A stretch of 42,676 nt of DNA, from assembly GCA_016795375.1 (NCBI GenBank), contig JAEUHJ010000032.1, forward strand, positions 1-42,676, read 5' to 3'. Under the pieces are notes generated by a model. That model saw only the letters and a program-made list of their open reading frames with translations, did not search any database and was not told the DNA's origin. Positions 26,900 to 33,756 of the stretch are shown here, in pieces. The position numbers and the translations under genes were made by a program. The stretch's first letter is position 1. The number at the start of each line of letters is the position of its first letter. Source of the stretch: Verrucomicrobiaceae bacterium. Its GTDB lineage: Bacteria; Verrucomicrobiota; Verrucomicrobiia; Verrucomicrobiales; Verrucomicrobiaceae.

Positions 26900-27247
26900 A
26901 CGTGCTGATGCCGAACGGGCGGGGATTCTATCCCGACTTCATCATCGGCCTGGAAGGGCGCAAGACGGAGGATGGCGCGCTGCTGGCCGATCCGAAGGAG
27001 CGCTTTGAGATGAGCCAGGAGGCGCCGAAGGCGCTGGCGGAGCACCAGGTTTATGGCCGGGTGATGATCCTGGCCAAGGACGGCGTGCGCTGGATGACGG
27101 TGGACTATGACGAGCAGGCGCGGAAGCCGGTCTTTGGCGCGGAGTTCCGCCTGCCGGACGCGCCCGGCTTTGGAGCGCGGGCCTTGCTTGCCGGAAAGGC
27201 AGGAGGGCGTAGTTTAAGACCACCTGCCATGCCTGCCGCGCCGAACA
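26839..27247 (+). repeat. 20-bp direct repeats flanking the helicase fragment
   Basis: CATGCCTGCCGCGCCGAACA occurs exactly at 26839-26858 and at 27228-27247. The DNA between them is the helicase-tail fragment, which suggests that the fragment entered, or was retained, by recombination between short repeats. Confidence 0.75.
26860..27180 (+). pseudogene. C-terminal fragment of a DEAD/DEAH-type helicase (restriction-associated)
   Basis: From 26860 a frame different from the restriction gene reads WWHRNPPDKPWSVNVLMPNG, then RGFYPDFIIGLEGRKTEDGA and LLADPKERF, then HQVYGRVMILAKDGVRWMTV. This is the sort of C-terminus found in large restriction- or phage-defence-associated helicases. No helicase motor domain precedes it, so it is a remnant. 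A GTG at 26896 overlaps the restriction gene stop, and the frame stays open into the DUF4926-like gene, so a 187-residue fusion product is possible though unlikely to be functional. Confidence 0.6.
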
Positions 27248-27459
27248 TTTCCGCCACACCTGCTTCTGGAATCTTTCCGGAGCTTGCGGTCGTGCGCCTA
27301 CGCCATGATCTGGAGGAGGAATGCCTGAAGGCGGGCGAGCGAGGAACCATCGTGCATGTCTATGAAGGCGGCAGCGGCTACGAAGTTGAGTTCATCAAGG
27401 GACGTGAGCGTCCGCTTCTGGTGACGGTGGAACCGGCGGACATCGAACAGGCTGACTGA
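27229..27459 (+). CDS. DUF4926-like small protein
   Basis: A 76-residue protein. The core FPELAVVRLRHDLEEECLKA, then GERGTIVHVYEGGSGYEVEF and LVTVEPADIEQ, matches the short DUF4926 fold (an SH3-like barrel of about 60 residues). The ATG at 27229 falls in the second copy of the 20-bp direct repeat. It overlaps the next gene by one base (TGATG). DUF4926 genes are often paired with DUF6883-like genes and are suspected, not proven, to act as toxin-antitoxin-like or immunity modules. Confidence 0.65.
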   Translation: MPAAPNISATPASGIFPELAVVRLRHDLEEECLKAGERGTIVHVYEGGSGYEVEFIKGRERPLLVTVEPADIEQAD

Positions 27460-27803
27460 TGGAAGTCCCGCAGCAACTCCCGCAAGCCGGTGCCCTTCAG
27501 GTCGAGCAGATCAAGGTGGTGGAGTATCTGTTAAATCACGATCATGCGGAAGGCGGACCGAAAGCGAAGTATTTCCGCAATCGTGGATTCAAACCGGAAG
27601 CGTGGCAGGCCATGGCGGATGCACTGCGCACGCACGGAGCCACGCAACCCGTGACTGAAACCAGCGACACTCGTTTTGGCCGGAAGTTCACGGTGGAATG
27701 CCAGATCGAGACGCCCGATGGCAGGAACCCGTGCATCCTGACCGCGTGGATTCAAGAAGGCACGAAGCCGCCGCGTCTGGTGACAGCGCACCCGAACGGG
27801 TGA
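27459..27803 (+). CDS. DUF6883-like small protein
   Basis: A 114-residue protein with the family layout: VEQIKVVEYLLNHDHAEGGP, KAKYFRNRGFKPEAWQAMAD, a middle FGRKFTVECQIETPDGRNP, and a final ILTAWIQEGTKPPRLVTAHP. Such domains also occur at the C-terminus of large polymorphic toxins, which suggests a toxin role with the DUF4926 protein as partner. This is inference from gene pairing. The gene is coupled to the upstream one by a one-base overlap and ends beside a small hairpin (TCCCA-TTTG-TGGGA, 27806-27819). Confidence 0.6.
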   Translation: MEVPQQLPQAGALQVEQIKVVEYLLNHDHAEGGPKAKYFRNRGFKPEAWQAMADALRTHGATQPVTETSDTRFGRKFTVECQIETPDGRNPCILTAWIQEGTKPPRLVTAHPNG

Positions 27804-27884
27804 CATCCCATTTGTGGGACTGAACATCGAAACCAATTCATCGAGGACGAGTTCAGCAGGAGGAAGAGGAGGATTCCAGTGCGC

Positions 27885-28009
27885 TCACGCCGCGGCGACC
27901 GCTTTGAACGCTTCCAACAACGCGGCGAGTTGCTGCGGTGAATGCGCGGCTTTCACCTGGGCGATGGCTTCGTTGGCGAGCTGGGGAAGGTGCGGAAGGC
28001 GCTGGCGTG
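27885..28009 (-). pseudogene. Possible C-terminal gene fragment next to the orphan repeat
   Basis: On the minus strand one frame reads RQRLPHLPQLANEAIAQVKA, then AHSPQQLAALLEAFKAVAAA and a stop at 27887-27885. The composition looks like a helical protein tail. It begins exactly where the orphan CRISPR repeat ends and has no start codon. I do not recognise the family, and it could be chance in GC-rich DNA. The rest of the 27804-28103 gap holds only the orphan repeat. Confidence 0.3.
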
Positions 28010-28045
28010 AGTCTGGAAGACCCCGGTCGGAGGGCAATCCCAAAC
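28010..28045 (-). repeat. Solitary degenerate CRISPR repeat
   Basis: All 36 bases align with the array repeat with two changes. On the plus strand these are AGTCTGGAAGACCCC instead of AGTCTAGAAGGCCCC, followed by the unchanged rest. It lies 4.1 kb right of the array, in the same orientation, with no second repeat on either side. One change destroys the -10-like TAGACT on the minus strand. Confidence 0.92.
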
Positions 28046-28103
28046 CGGGGTGAGGAGATGGATTCGCGCCGAGGCGGGCTTCCGCGCGCTGCCATGGGCG
28101 CGT

Positions 28104-28985
28104 TCAGTCCCGTGTCACGCGCAGGCGCTGCTCCAGCACATGCTCCCTGCCGGGCGGCAGGGTGATGACCTCGGGCGCGGCGTTCGCGGCCTCGATGCAG
28201 ACGAAGTGCGGATAGGCGTCGTCAGGCAGGTCGGGGAGGCGCTTTGATTTCTCGATCCACGGGTTCCACACGATGGTGGCGCGGCTGCCGGACTTTTCGA
28301 CGATGTGGGTGCGCCGGCCTTTTTTGTCGAGCAGGCGCACGGTGCCGCGTGACTCGTAGTTGCGGTCCACCTCACGGTCAAAATAGACGGGGCCGCTCTG
28401 CTCGACGCGCTCGGGTGAGAGACGGCTCTCGACATAGAAGGCGTCGTCCAGGCCGAGCACGGCCGCCTCGGTCACGTCCCCGACGCCGAGGTAGGTGTGC
28501 AGCGCGCCGGTCATCGACCACGCTTCCGTGCCCGTGTTCCTGATGTGGAGGGCGATGACGAGCTGCGCGCCCATTTTGACCCGGAGGCAAAGCTCGAACG
28601 CATGCGGCCAGAAGGCGCGTGAGGCGTCGCTGTCTTCCAGATGAAGCCGCAGGGTCACGCCCGCGCGGTTTTCCGTGACCGCGCCGACGCGCCACAGGAG
28701 ATTGCGCGCGAAGCCGTGCGCGGGTTTGCTGGAGTCCGCCGGATGCGGGCCGAACCAGGGCCAGCAGACGGGGATGCCGCCGCGGATGGCCTTGCCCGGC
28801 TCCAGCAAGGTCTGCGGACTCAGGTAGAGCACCGGGTCGTGGCCTTCGGGGATCCATTCCATGACGTGCGCGCCGTTCAGGGCGATGCGGCCGGCGGCGG
28901 TGGCGTGGCTGATGACGAGCACGGGATAGCCGACGGGCTCTTCGACGAGGGTGACGGAGGGCGGGAGATGCATGCGCCCATTCAT
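28104..28985 (-). CDS. D-hexose-6-phosphate mutarotase (aldose 1-epimerase family)
   Basis: A 293-residue YeaD-like protein that interconverts anomers of hexose 6-phosphates. Family motifs are GAHVMEWIPEGHDPVLYLSP, then GGIPVCWPWFGPHP and HGFARNLLW (conserved His). Later come ALHTYLGVGDV and the C-terminal IVWNPWIEKSKRLPDLPDDA and FVCIEAANA, with the catalytic Glu. The ATG at 28985 overlaps the cytidine deaminase stop by 4 bases (ATGA) and is preferred over a longer reading to 29108. It is the last gene of a three-gene minus-strand operon. Confidence 0.9.
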   Translation of the reverse strand: MNGRMHLPPSVTLVEEPVGYPVLVISHATAAGRIALNGAHVMEWIPEGHDPVLYLSPQTLLEPGKAIRGGIPVCWPWFGPHPADSSKPAHGFARNLLWRVGAVTENRAGVTLRLHLEDSDASRAFWPHAFELCLRVKMGAQLVIALHIRNTGTEAWSMTGALHTYLGVGDVTEAAVLGLDDAFYVESRLSPERVEQSGPVYFDREVDRNYESRGTVRLLDKKGRRTHIVEKSGSRATIVWNPWIEKSKRLPDLPDDAYPHFVCIEAANAAPEVITLPPGREHVLEQRLRVTRD

Positions 28986-29368
28986 ATCCTGAAGCCGCAG
29001 GGCAGCAACTCCGCCATCGTCAGCGCCATCGGCCTGCCATCGCGCAGGAACCACACGGTGGTCTCCGCGCCGGCAAATTCGGCGATGACCTGCCGGCAGG
29101 CTCCACAAGGCGGGAATTCATGCCCGAGCGCGATCACGGCGAGCGTGGCGATCTTCATGCCCGGCCCTTCCTCGGCCACCGCGTGGAAGATGGCGTTGCG
29201 CTCCGCGCAGACCGTCAGCCCGTAGCTGGCGTTCTCGACGTTGCAGCCGGTGAAGAGGCGGCCGCTGTGCGTGAGCAGGGCGGAGCCGACCTGGAACTTC
29301 GAATACGGCGCGTGTGCCTTGGCGGCGGCGGTCCTGGCGTGTTCGAGGAGATCGGGGGCGGACATCAT
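28982..29368 (-). CDS. cdd: Cytidine deaminase
   Basis: A 128-residue homotetrameric-type cytidine deaminase converting cytidine or deoxycytidine to uridine in pyrimidine salvage. Zinc ligands and the catalytic Glu are visible in GLTVCAERNAIFHAV (Cys, Glu) and EFPPCGACRQVIAEF (two Cys). Substrate-binding FTGCNVENASYG and an N-terminal YSKFQVGSAL are also present. Its start overlaps the stop of the upstream PHP-domain gene, and its stop overlaps the mutarotase start. Confidence 0.95.
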   Translation of the reverse strand: MMSAPDLLEHARTAAAKAHAPYSKFQVGSALLTHSGRLFTGCNVENASYGLTVCAERNAIFHAVAEEGPGMKIATLAVIALGHEFPPCGACRQVIAEFAGAETTVWFLRDGRPMALTMAELLPCGFRI

Positions 29369-31893
29369 GGCCTGGCGGTTGTTTTCGGCTCCTCATTCAA
29401 CAAGCCCGCGCGTTCCAGCAGCGCCCTGGCCTTGTCGGCGTTCGTGCCGCCGGCGGGCAGGTCAAAGCCGAGGGTGTCGCCGTTCGGCGTGAAGCCGTGG
29501 CCGTCGGCATCGACGTAGATGGGGTTGTTGTAGGCGCAGGGGCGCATCCTGGCGTAGTCGCTGGTGCCGAAGCCGGTCGCCTGGCCGCCGTCCTCATCGA
29601 TGGCGACGACGATGAGATGCGCGTCGTGCTGGAGCGGGACGTGGATCTTCTCATCGAACTTCACGACGCCGTCCTTGAACATCTGCGGGTGCGTGGCGCG
29701 GGTGAAGTTGAGCTTCGGATCGGGGCGTGAGTTCACCAGCACCTGCACGCGGTCGATGTCCATCCAGTCGGTGCATTGCACGCGCACCTTGAGGTCGATG
29801 CCGCCGGTGCCGCGGTCGTCATCGCCTGCGATCTTGCCGTTCTGCGTGGTCACTTCAAGGAAGGGGCCGGTGCTGAGCACGATGTGGCCCGCCTTGGCAT
29901 GCGGGGAGAGTTCCGCCCAGTCGATCTTCGCGGGTTCATCGGTGCTGGAGGGCAGGTAGCAGCGCCAGCAGCCGACGCCGTTGCCATAGACCGAATGCGC
30001 GTCCGCCACGCCGACGGCGGTGACACGCAGGCCCTGGTTCAAGAGCTGCCGCCACACGAACTCGCGCACCTGCGAGACTTTCATGGCCAGGGAGCCCTTG
30101 GGGCGGCTCAGTTTGAAGGGTGAGTCGGCCAGGATGTCGGTGCCGGGGCCGTTCTGGGACTCGCTGCCGTCGATCATGCCGCCCACGCCGACAAAACCGC
30201 CGTCGGCGATGCCGTCGCGGTCGCGGTCGATGAACATGTTGCTCAAGTCGGGGTGGTTGAACTGAATCCAGCGCTCCGCGCGCTCCCCCTGCCAGCGGCG
30301 CAGCGTGAGGACGGTGACGCGCGGGTCGTCGTTCCAGTCCGGCGCGCCGCCGTTTTGTTTCAGCGGCTCCGGTTCAAACGGGAAGGCGTTCACATGCTGG
30401 CGGCTGCCGGTGAGTTCGATGCCTTTGACCGTTTTGATGAAGGGATCGAGTCCGAGCGCCTTGATCTGCGGCTCCCAGTCGTAGAAACGGTTGTGCTCCG
30501 TCGTCGGCGTGAACTCGAGGTGTTCGACGGCGATGTTGATGAGGCGTCCGTCAGTGTCGCAGACGTTGTCGCCGCTGGGCGTGCTGTGATTGTGGAAGTC
30601 GGCGCTGATCCAGCCTTTCGTGTCCACGAGGCGTTTGAGCGTGCCTTTGAACTCGGCCGTCTTTCCGGCCTCCACCGTGATCTCCCTGGCGATGTGGCCG
30701 TACTCCGGCCCGCGCACGACGACGACACGGTATTTGCCCGGCGGGAGCTGCTGGGTGAAATGGCCGTTCTCGCTGTGATACTGGTCCACGCAGCCGTGGG
30801 CACGCCATTTCGGACCGAGGTTGAGCTGCGGGGCGTTTTCATCCAGCGGTGCGAAGTGCGCTTTGCAGGGCAGGGGCTTGCCGTCCTCGCCGGTGATGGC
30901 GAAGCGGATGCCGGCGGCGGCGTCCAGGAATAATTCCCTGTCTCCCGGCACCTGGCGCGGCCAGCGGACATCCGGGCGGCCAAGATCGGTGACCAGCAGT
31001 TCCACCGCGCCCGCAGGCAGTTTGAAACTGAAGCGGCCTTTGTCGTCCGTGTAGCCTGGGACAAGGGCGCGGCCGATGGGGACGCTGAGCGTGGCCGTGG
31101 TGACGGGGCCGCCCTTCGGCCCCACTTCGCCGATGGCGCCGGTGAGCAGCTCCACCTTGTCCCCTCTGGCGGACATGGCCTCCCCGACGGCCTGCGCGGG
31201 AGAGGTGCCGATGGCGAAGAAGCGGGAGATGACGACCTCTTGTTGCGGTTGCAGCTCGATGGTGTCCGCCAGCTTTGCAATGCCGGAGACATGCAGCGTC
31301 ACGAGCGCATAGCCGCACTTGTGCGCCGGATTGATCGCATCTGCCCAGCGGATGCCGTCCACGGTGCCGGTGCTGTCGAACTTGGTGAGGTCATCCCTGG
31401 TGAATGTCTTCCGCGGCTGGTCCGCCTCGTTGCGCAGCACGGTGGTGATGAAGATGCCCTGCACGCCGTCTTTGACGCGGTATTCGTGGCGTTTGAAGAC
31501 GCCGCCGTTCTTCGCGGCGGTGGTGACGGATTCGACCGCGGCGCTGCCTGCCTCCTTCACGTTGGCGGTCTTCACATAGCTGACCGGGCCGTGGCCGCAG
31601 GGGCTGTAGATGACGAGCTGGTCGTTGTCCGCGCCGCGCAGGGTCAGATCGTAGAGCGCGCCGGGAGAGACGCCGTCCTCGCCGTAGAACGTGCTCATGT
31701 TCGCGCGGCGGTCCGGCGCATTCTGCGAGATGAGCGCCTCCACCTTGTCGCTGCGCAGGACGAAGTCGCCCAGGATGCCGTCGGCTTCCTTGCCTTTCGG
31801 CAATTCATTCGCGCGGCCGTGTGCGGCCTCGAAGACTTCAGCGGCTGGCAATGAGGAAATGGCGAGGGCGAGGAGTATGGCGGCTGGTTTCAT
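29365..31893 (-). CDS. CehA/McbA-like PHP-domain metallohydrolase, exported
   Basis: An 842-residue protein with a signal peptide (MKPAAILLALAISSLPAAE). The first half has beta-rich, carboxypeptidase-regulatory-like stretches (PIGRALVPGYTDDKGRFSFK). From about residue 420 the PHP metal-binding motif SADFHNHSTPSGDN is followed by HLEFTPTTEHNRFYDWEPQI and later VADAHSVYGNGVGC, all metal-site His regions. The ATG at 31893 is chosen because it gives the signal peptide; a longer reading to 32487 runs through the antisense of another gene. Such proteins occur widely in Verrucomicrobia and Planctomycetes; the substrate is unknown. Confidence 0.82.
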   Translation of the reverse strand: MKPAAILLALAISSLPAAEVFEAAHGRANELPKGKEADGILGDFVLRSDKVEALISQNAPDRRANMSTFYGEDGVSPGALYDLTLRGADNDQLVIYSPCGHGPVSYVKTANVKEAGSAAVESVTTAAKNGGVFKRHEYRVKDGVQGIFITTVLRNEADQPRKTFTRDDLTKFDSTGTVDGIRWADAINPAHKCGYALVTLHVSGIAKLADTIELQPQQEVVISRFFAIGTSPAQAVGEAMSARGDKVELLTGAIGEVGPKGGPVTTATLSVPIGRALVPGYTDDKGRFSFKLPAGAVELLVTDLGRPDVRWPRQVPGDRELFLDAAAGIRFAITGEDGKPLPCKAHFAPLDENAPQLNLGPKWRAHGCVDQYHSENGHFTQQLPPGKYRVVVVRGPEYGHIAREITVEAGKTAEFKGTLKRLVDTKGWISADFHNHSTPSGDNVCDTDGRLINIAVEHLEFTPTTEHNRFYDWEPQIKALGLDPFIKTVKGIELTGSRQHVNAFPFEPEPLKQNGGAPDWNDDPRVTVLTLRRWQGERAERWIQFNHPDLSNMFIDRDRDGIADGGFVGVGGMIDGSESQNGPGTDILADSPFKLSRPKGSLAMKVSQVREFVWRQLLNQGLRVTAVGVADAHSVYGNGVGCWRCYLPSSTDEPAKIDWAELSPHAKAGHIVLSTGPFLEVTTQNGKIAGDDDRGTGGIDLKVRVQCTDWMDIDRVQVLVNSRPDPKLNFTRATHPQMFKDGVVKFDEKIHVPLQHDAHLIVVAIDEDGGQATGFGTSDYARMRPCAYNNPIYVDADGHGFTPNGDTLGFDLPAGGTNADKARALLERAGLLNEEPKTTARP

Positions 31894-31974
31894 GATCGGG
31901 ATGTGAAGGGCGTACCAAACGGCCGCGCCGGAGTCATCTTTTGAATCCGCGCCGGTTTGTGTATGGTCGCCCAT

Positions 31975-32943
31975 ATGCCACCCGCTCCGAAACGCCTCGA
32001 ATGGCTCGATCTCTTCCGGGGGCTGGCCGTGCTGGGCATGGTGTGGACGCATTCGGCGCACACATTCCTCGATGCGCGGCTGCAACAGACGGACTGGTTT
32101 CACCGATGGGACTACTACCACGGCCTGATCGCGCCCGCGTTCTTCTGGATCGCCGGATTTGTGCGTGCGCATGTGACGGCGGCGGCGGCGGCGCGGCCGG
32201 CGTGGCACGCGCTCAAACGTCTGCTGATGGTGCTGCTCATCGGCTACCTGATGCATGTGCCGTGGCAGGCGCTGCCGGACGCGCAGGCCTGGCGTGCCGC
32301 ATGCACGGTGAACGTGCTGCACTGCCTGGCCATCAGCGGGATGCTCATGCTGCTGGCGGAACGCTTCGGACGCTGGAGGAATGCGGTGGCGGCGGCGTTG
32401 CTCGTCTTCTTCGTCGGGCTGCAAACATCCGCCGAGAGCTGGCGCACGGGCGTGCTGCTCATCGACCAGTATCTGAATCGCAATCAAGGCTCATGGTTCG
32501 CGCTGTTTCCGTGGGTCGGCTTCGGGCTGGCTGGCTTTCTGACACGAAGCGTGTGGGATGGCGCGGTCAATCGCGGCGCGGCGTTCACGCTGGCGCTCGG
32601 CGCGTTGTTCACCTTCGTGCAGCCGCATTCGCCATGGCCGGGCGGCGCGCCGGAGTTTTTCCTCGAACGCCTCGGCTGGGTGATGATGGCGGCGGCGCTG
32701 ACCGCCTGCGCTGCGGAGCGCGTCAGCGCCACCACCGGCTGGCTGCGGCTCGCGGGACGGGAGTCGCTGCTGCTTTATGTGGCGCACTTGATCCTGATCC
32801 ATGCCGTGCCGCTGCCACGGCTGCCGTTGCAGCAGCTCATCGGCAAGACGCAGCCGGTCTGGAGCGTGGCGCTGATCTTTGCGGCTTTGTTTGCCGTTTC
32901 GCTCGCGCTTGGCTGGATGAATGAGCGGCGCAAAACGCGCTGA
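31975..32943 (+). CDS. HGSNAT/DUF1624-like membrane acyltransferase
   Basis: A 322-residue integral membrane protein. It begins with the family signature RLEWLDLFRGLAVLGMVWTH, where the His near the first membrane segment is conserved in heparan-alpha-glucosaminide N-acetyltransferase-like proteins. Roughly eight hydrophobic segments follow, including IAPAFFWIAGFVRAHV, LLMVLLIGYLMHVPW, FALFPWVGFGLAGFL and SLLLYVAHLILIHAV. It probably acylates a sugar or lipid at the inner membrane. The ATG at 31975 is chosen over 31957. It diverges from the PHP operon with an 80-bp shared upstream region. Confidence 0.75.
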   Translation: MPPAPKRLEWLDLFRGLAVLGMVWTHSAHTFLDARLQQTDWFHRWDYYHGLIAPAFFWIAGFVRAHVTAAAAARPAWHALKRLLMVLLIGYLMHVPWQALPDAQAWRAACTVNVLHCLAISGMLMLLAERFGRWRNAVAAALLVFFVGLQTSAESWRTGVLLIDQYLNRNQGSWFALFPWVGFGLAGFLTRSVWDGAVNRGAAFTLALGALFTFVQPHSPWPGGAPEFFLERLGWVMMAAALTACAAERVSATTGWLRLAGRESLLLYVAHLILIHAVPLPRLPLQQLIGKTQPVWSVALIFAALFAVSLALGWMNERRKTR

Positions 32944-33006
32944 ACGAGCGTCTGGTGGATGCTTTTTGCCCGCTTGCGGCTTTGCCGGACGTCGTTAATT
33001 TCCCTC

Positions 33007-33276
33007 ATGTCCAAAGCAGCTTTAGCCAACTCCAGCGCTGCCATCTGGCAGCGCATCATCCAGCCGGGGCGCAAGACGATGGACGCAGCGGCCGCGCATG
33101 CGGTTTTGAATCTTCGGTTCAGCAAGCGTGACCTTGACCGGGCCGACGCCCTGGCCGCGAAAGCTCGTGCCGGCAGCCTCACGGTGGAGGAGGAGCAGGA
33201 GATCGAGCGCTTCCGCACCATCGGCTCGGCGCTGGAGTTTTTGAAATCGAAGGCCAGGCGCAGTCTTGCCGCCTGA
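33007..33276 (+). CDS. Conserved small protein upstream of HNH endonuclease
   Basis: An 89-residue protein of unknown function: WQRIIQPGRKTMDAAAAHAV, LNLRFSKRDLDRADALAAKA, and EEEQEIERFRTIGSALEFLK. It looks mostly helical with no membrane segment. It sits 9 bp before an HNH endonuclease gene. I recall this gene pair recurring in Verrucomicrobia and Planctomycetes, which would suggest a linked role. The ATG at 33007 is the first that fits the 5' end of the conserved part. Confidence 0.6.
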   Translation: MSKAALANSSAAIWQRIIQPGRKTMDAAAAHAVLNLRFSKRDLDRADALAAKARAGSLTVEEEQEIERFRTIGSALEFLKSKARRSLAA

Positions 33277-33285
33277 AACTGCCGC

Positions 33286-33684
33286 ATGAGTCCGAAACTG
33301 CGCCAGACCATCCGCCGCAGGGCGCGGTTCAGGTGTGAATACTGCCGCATGCCCGAGAACAAAAGCGATCTGCGTTTTCAGGTGGACCATGTGGTGGCCG
33401 AAAAGCATGGCGGCCCCACGGCGGAGGGAAATCTCGCCTGGACCTGCTATCGCTGCAATTCCTGCAAAGGTCCGAACATCGCCGGGCTGGACAATCCTTC
33501 AGGCGGAGTGTTCCGGCTGTTTCATCCCCGCAAAGACCGGTGGGCTGAGCACTTTCGCTGGTCTGGAGCCAGGCTTATCGGGCGCACCGCTGTGGGGAGG
33601 GCGACCGTAGAGGTCTTGCGCATCAATCATCCTGAATCGCTTCTTACCCGCCAAGCTCTGATGGATGAAGGCATCGAGTTCTGA
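33286..33684 (+). CDS. HNH endonuclease
   Basis: A 132-residue protein with an HNH nuclease core: FRCEYCRMPENKSDLRFQVD, then HVVAEKHGGPTAEGNLAWTC and YRCNSCKGPNIAGLD. Two CxxC pairs bind zinc, and VDHVVAEKHGG holds the catalytic His. The remaining C-terminal third (RLFHPRKDRWAEHFRW and onward) is typical of the small HNH proteins of Planctomycetes and cyanobacteria. It may belong to a mobile or defence element, but no transposase or intron is seen. Confidence 0.88.
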   Translation: MSPKLRQTIRRRARFRCEYCRMPENKSDLRFQVDHVVAEKHGGPTAEGNLAWTCYRCNSCKGPNIAGLDNPSGGVFRLFHPRKDRWAEHFRWSGARLIGRTAVGRATVEVLRINHPESLLTRQALMDEGIEF

Positions 33685-33756
33685 CGATCACAGGGCTTCG
33701 TCTTCGCTCAATGTCTGGCAAGAGGCATCCGTGCTCGCCCGTAGTTTGCGGCCTCC

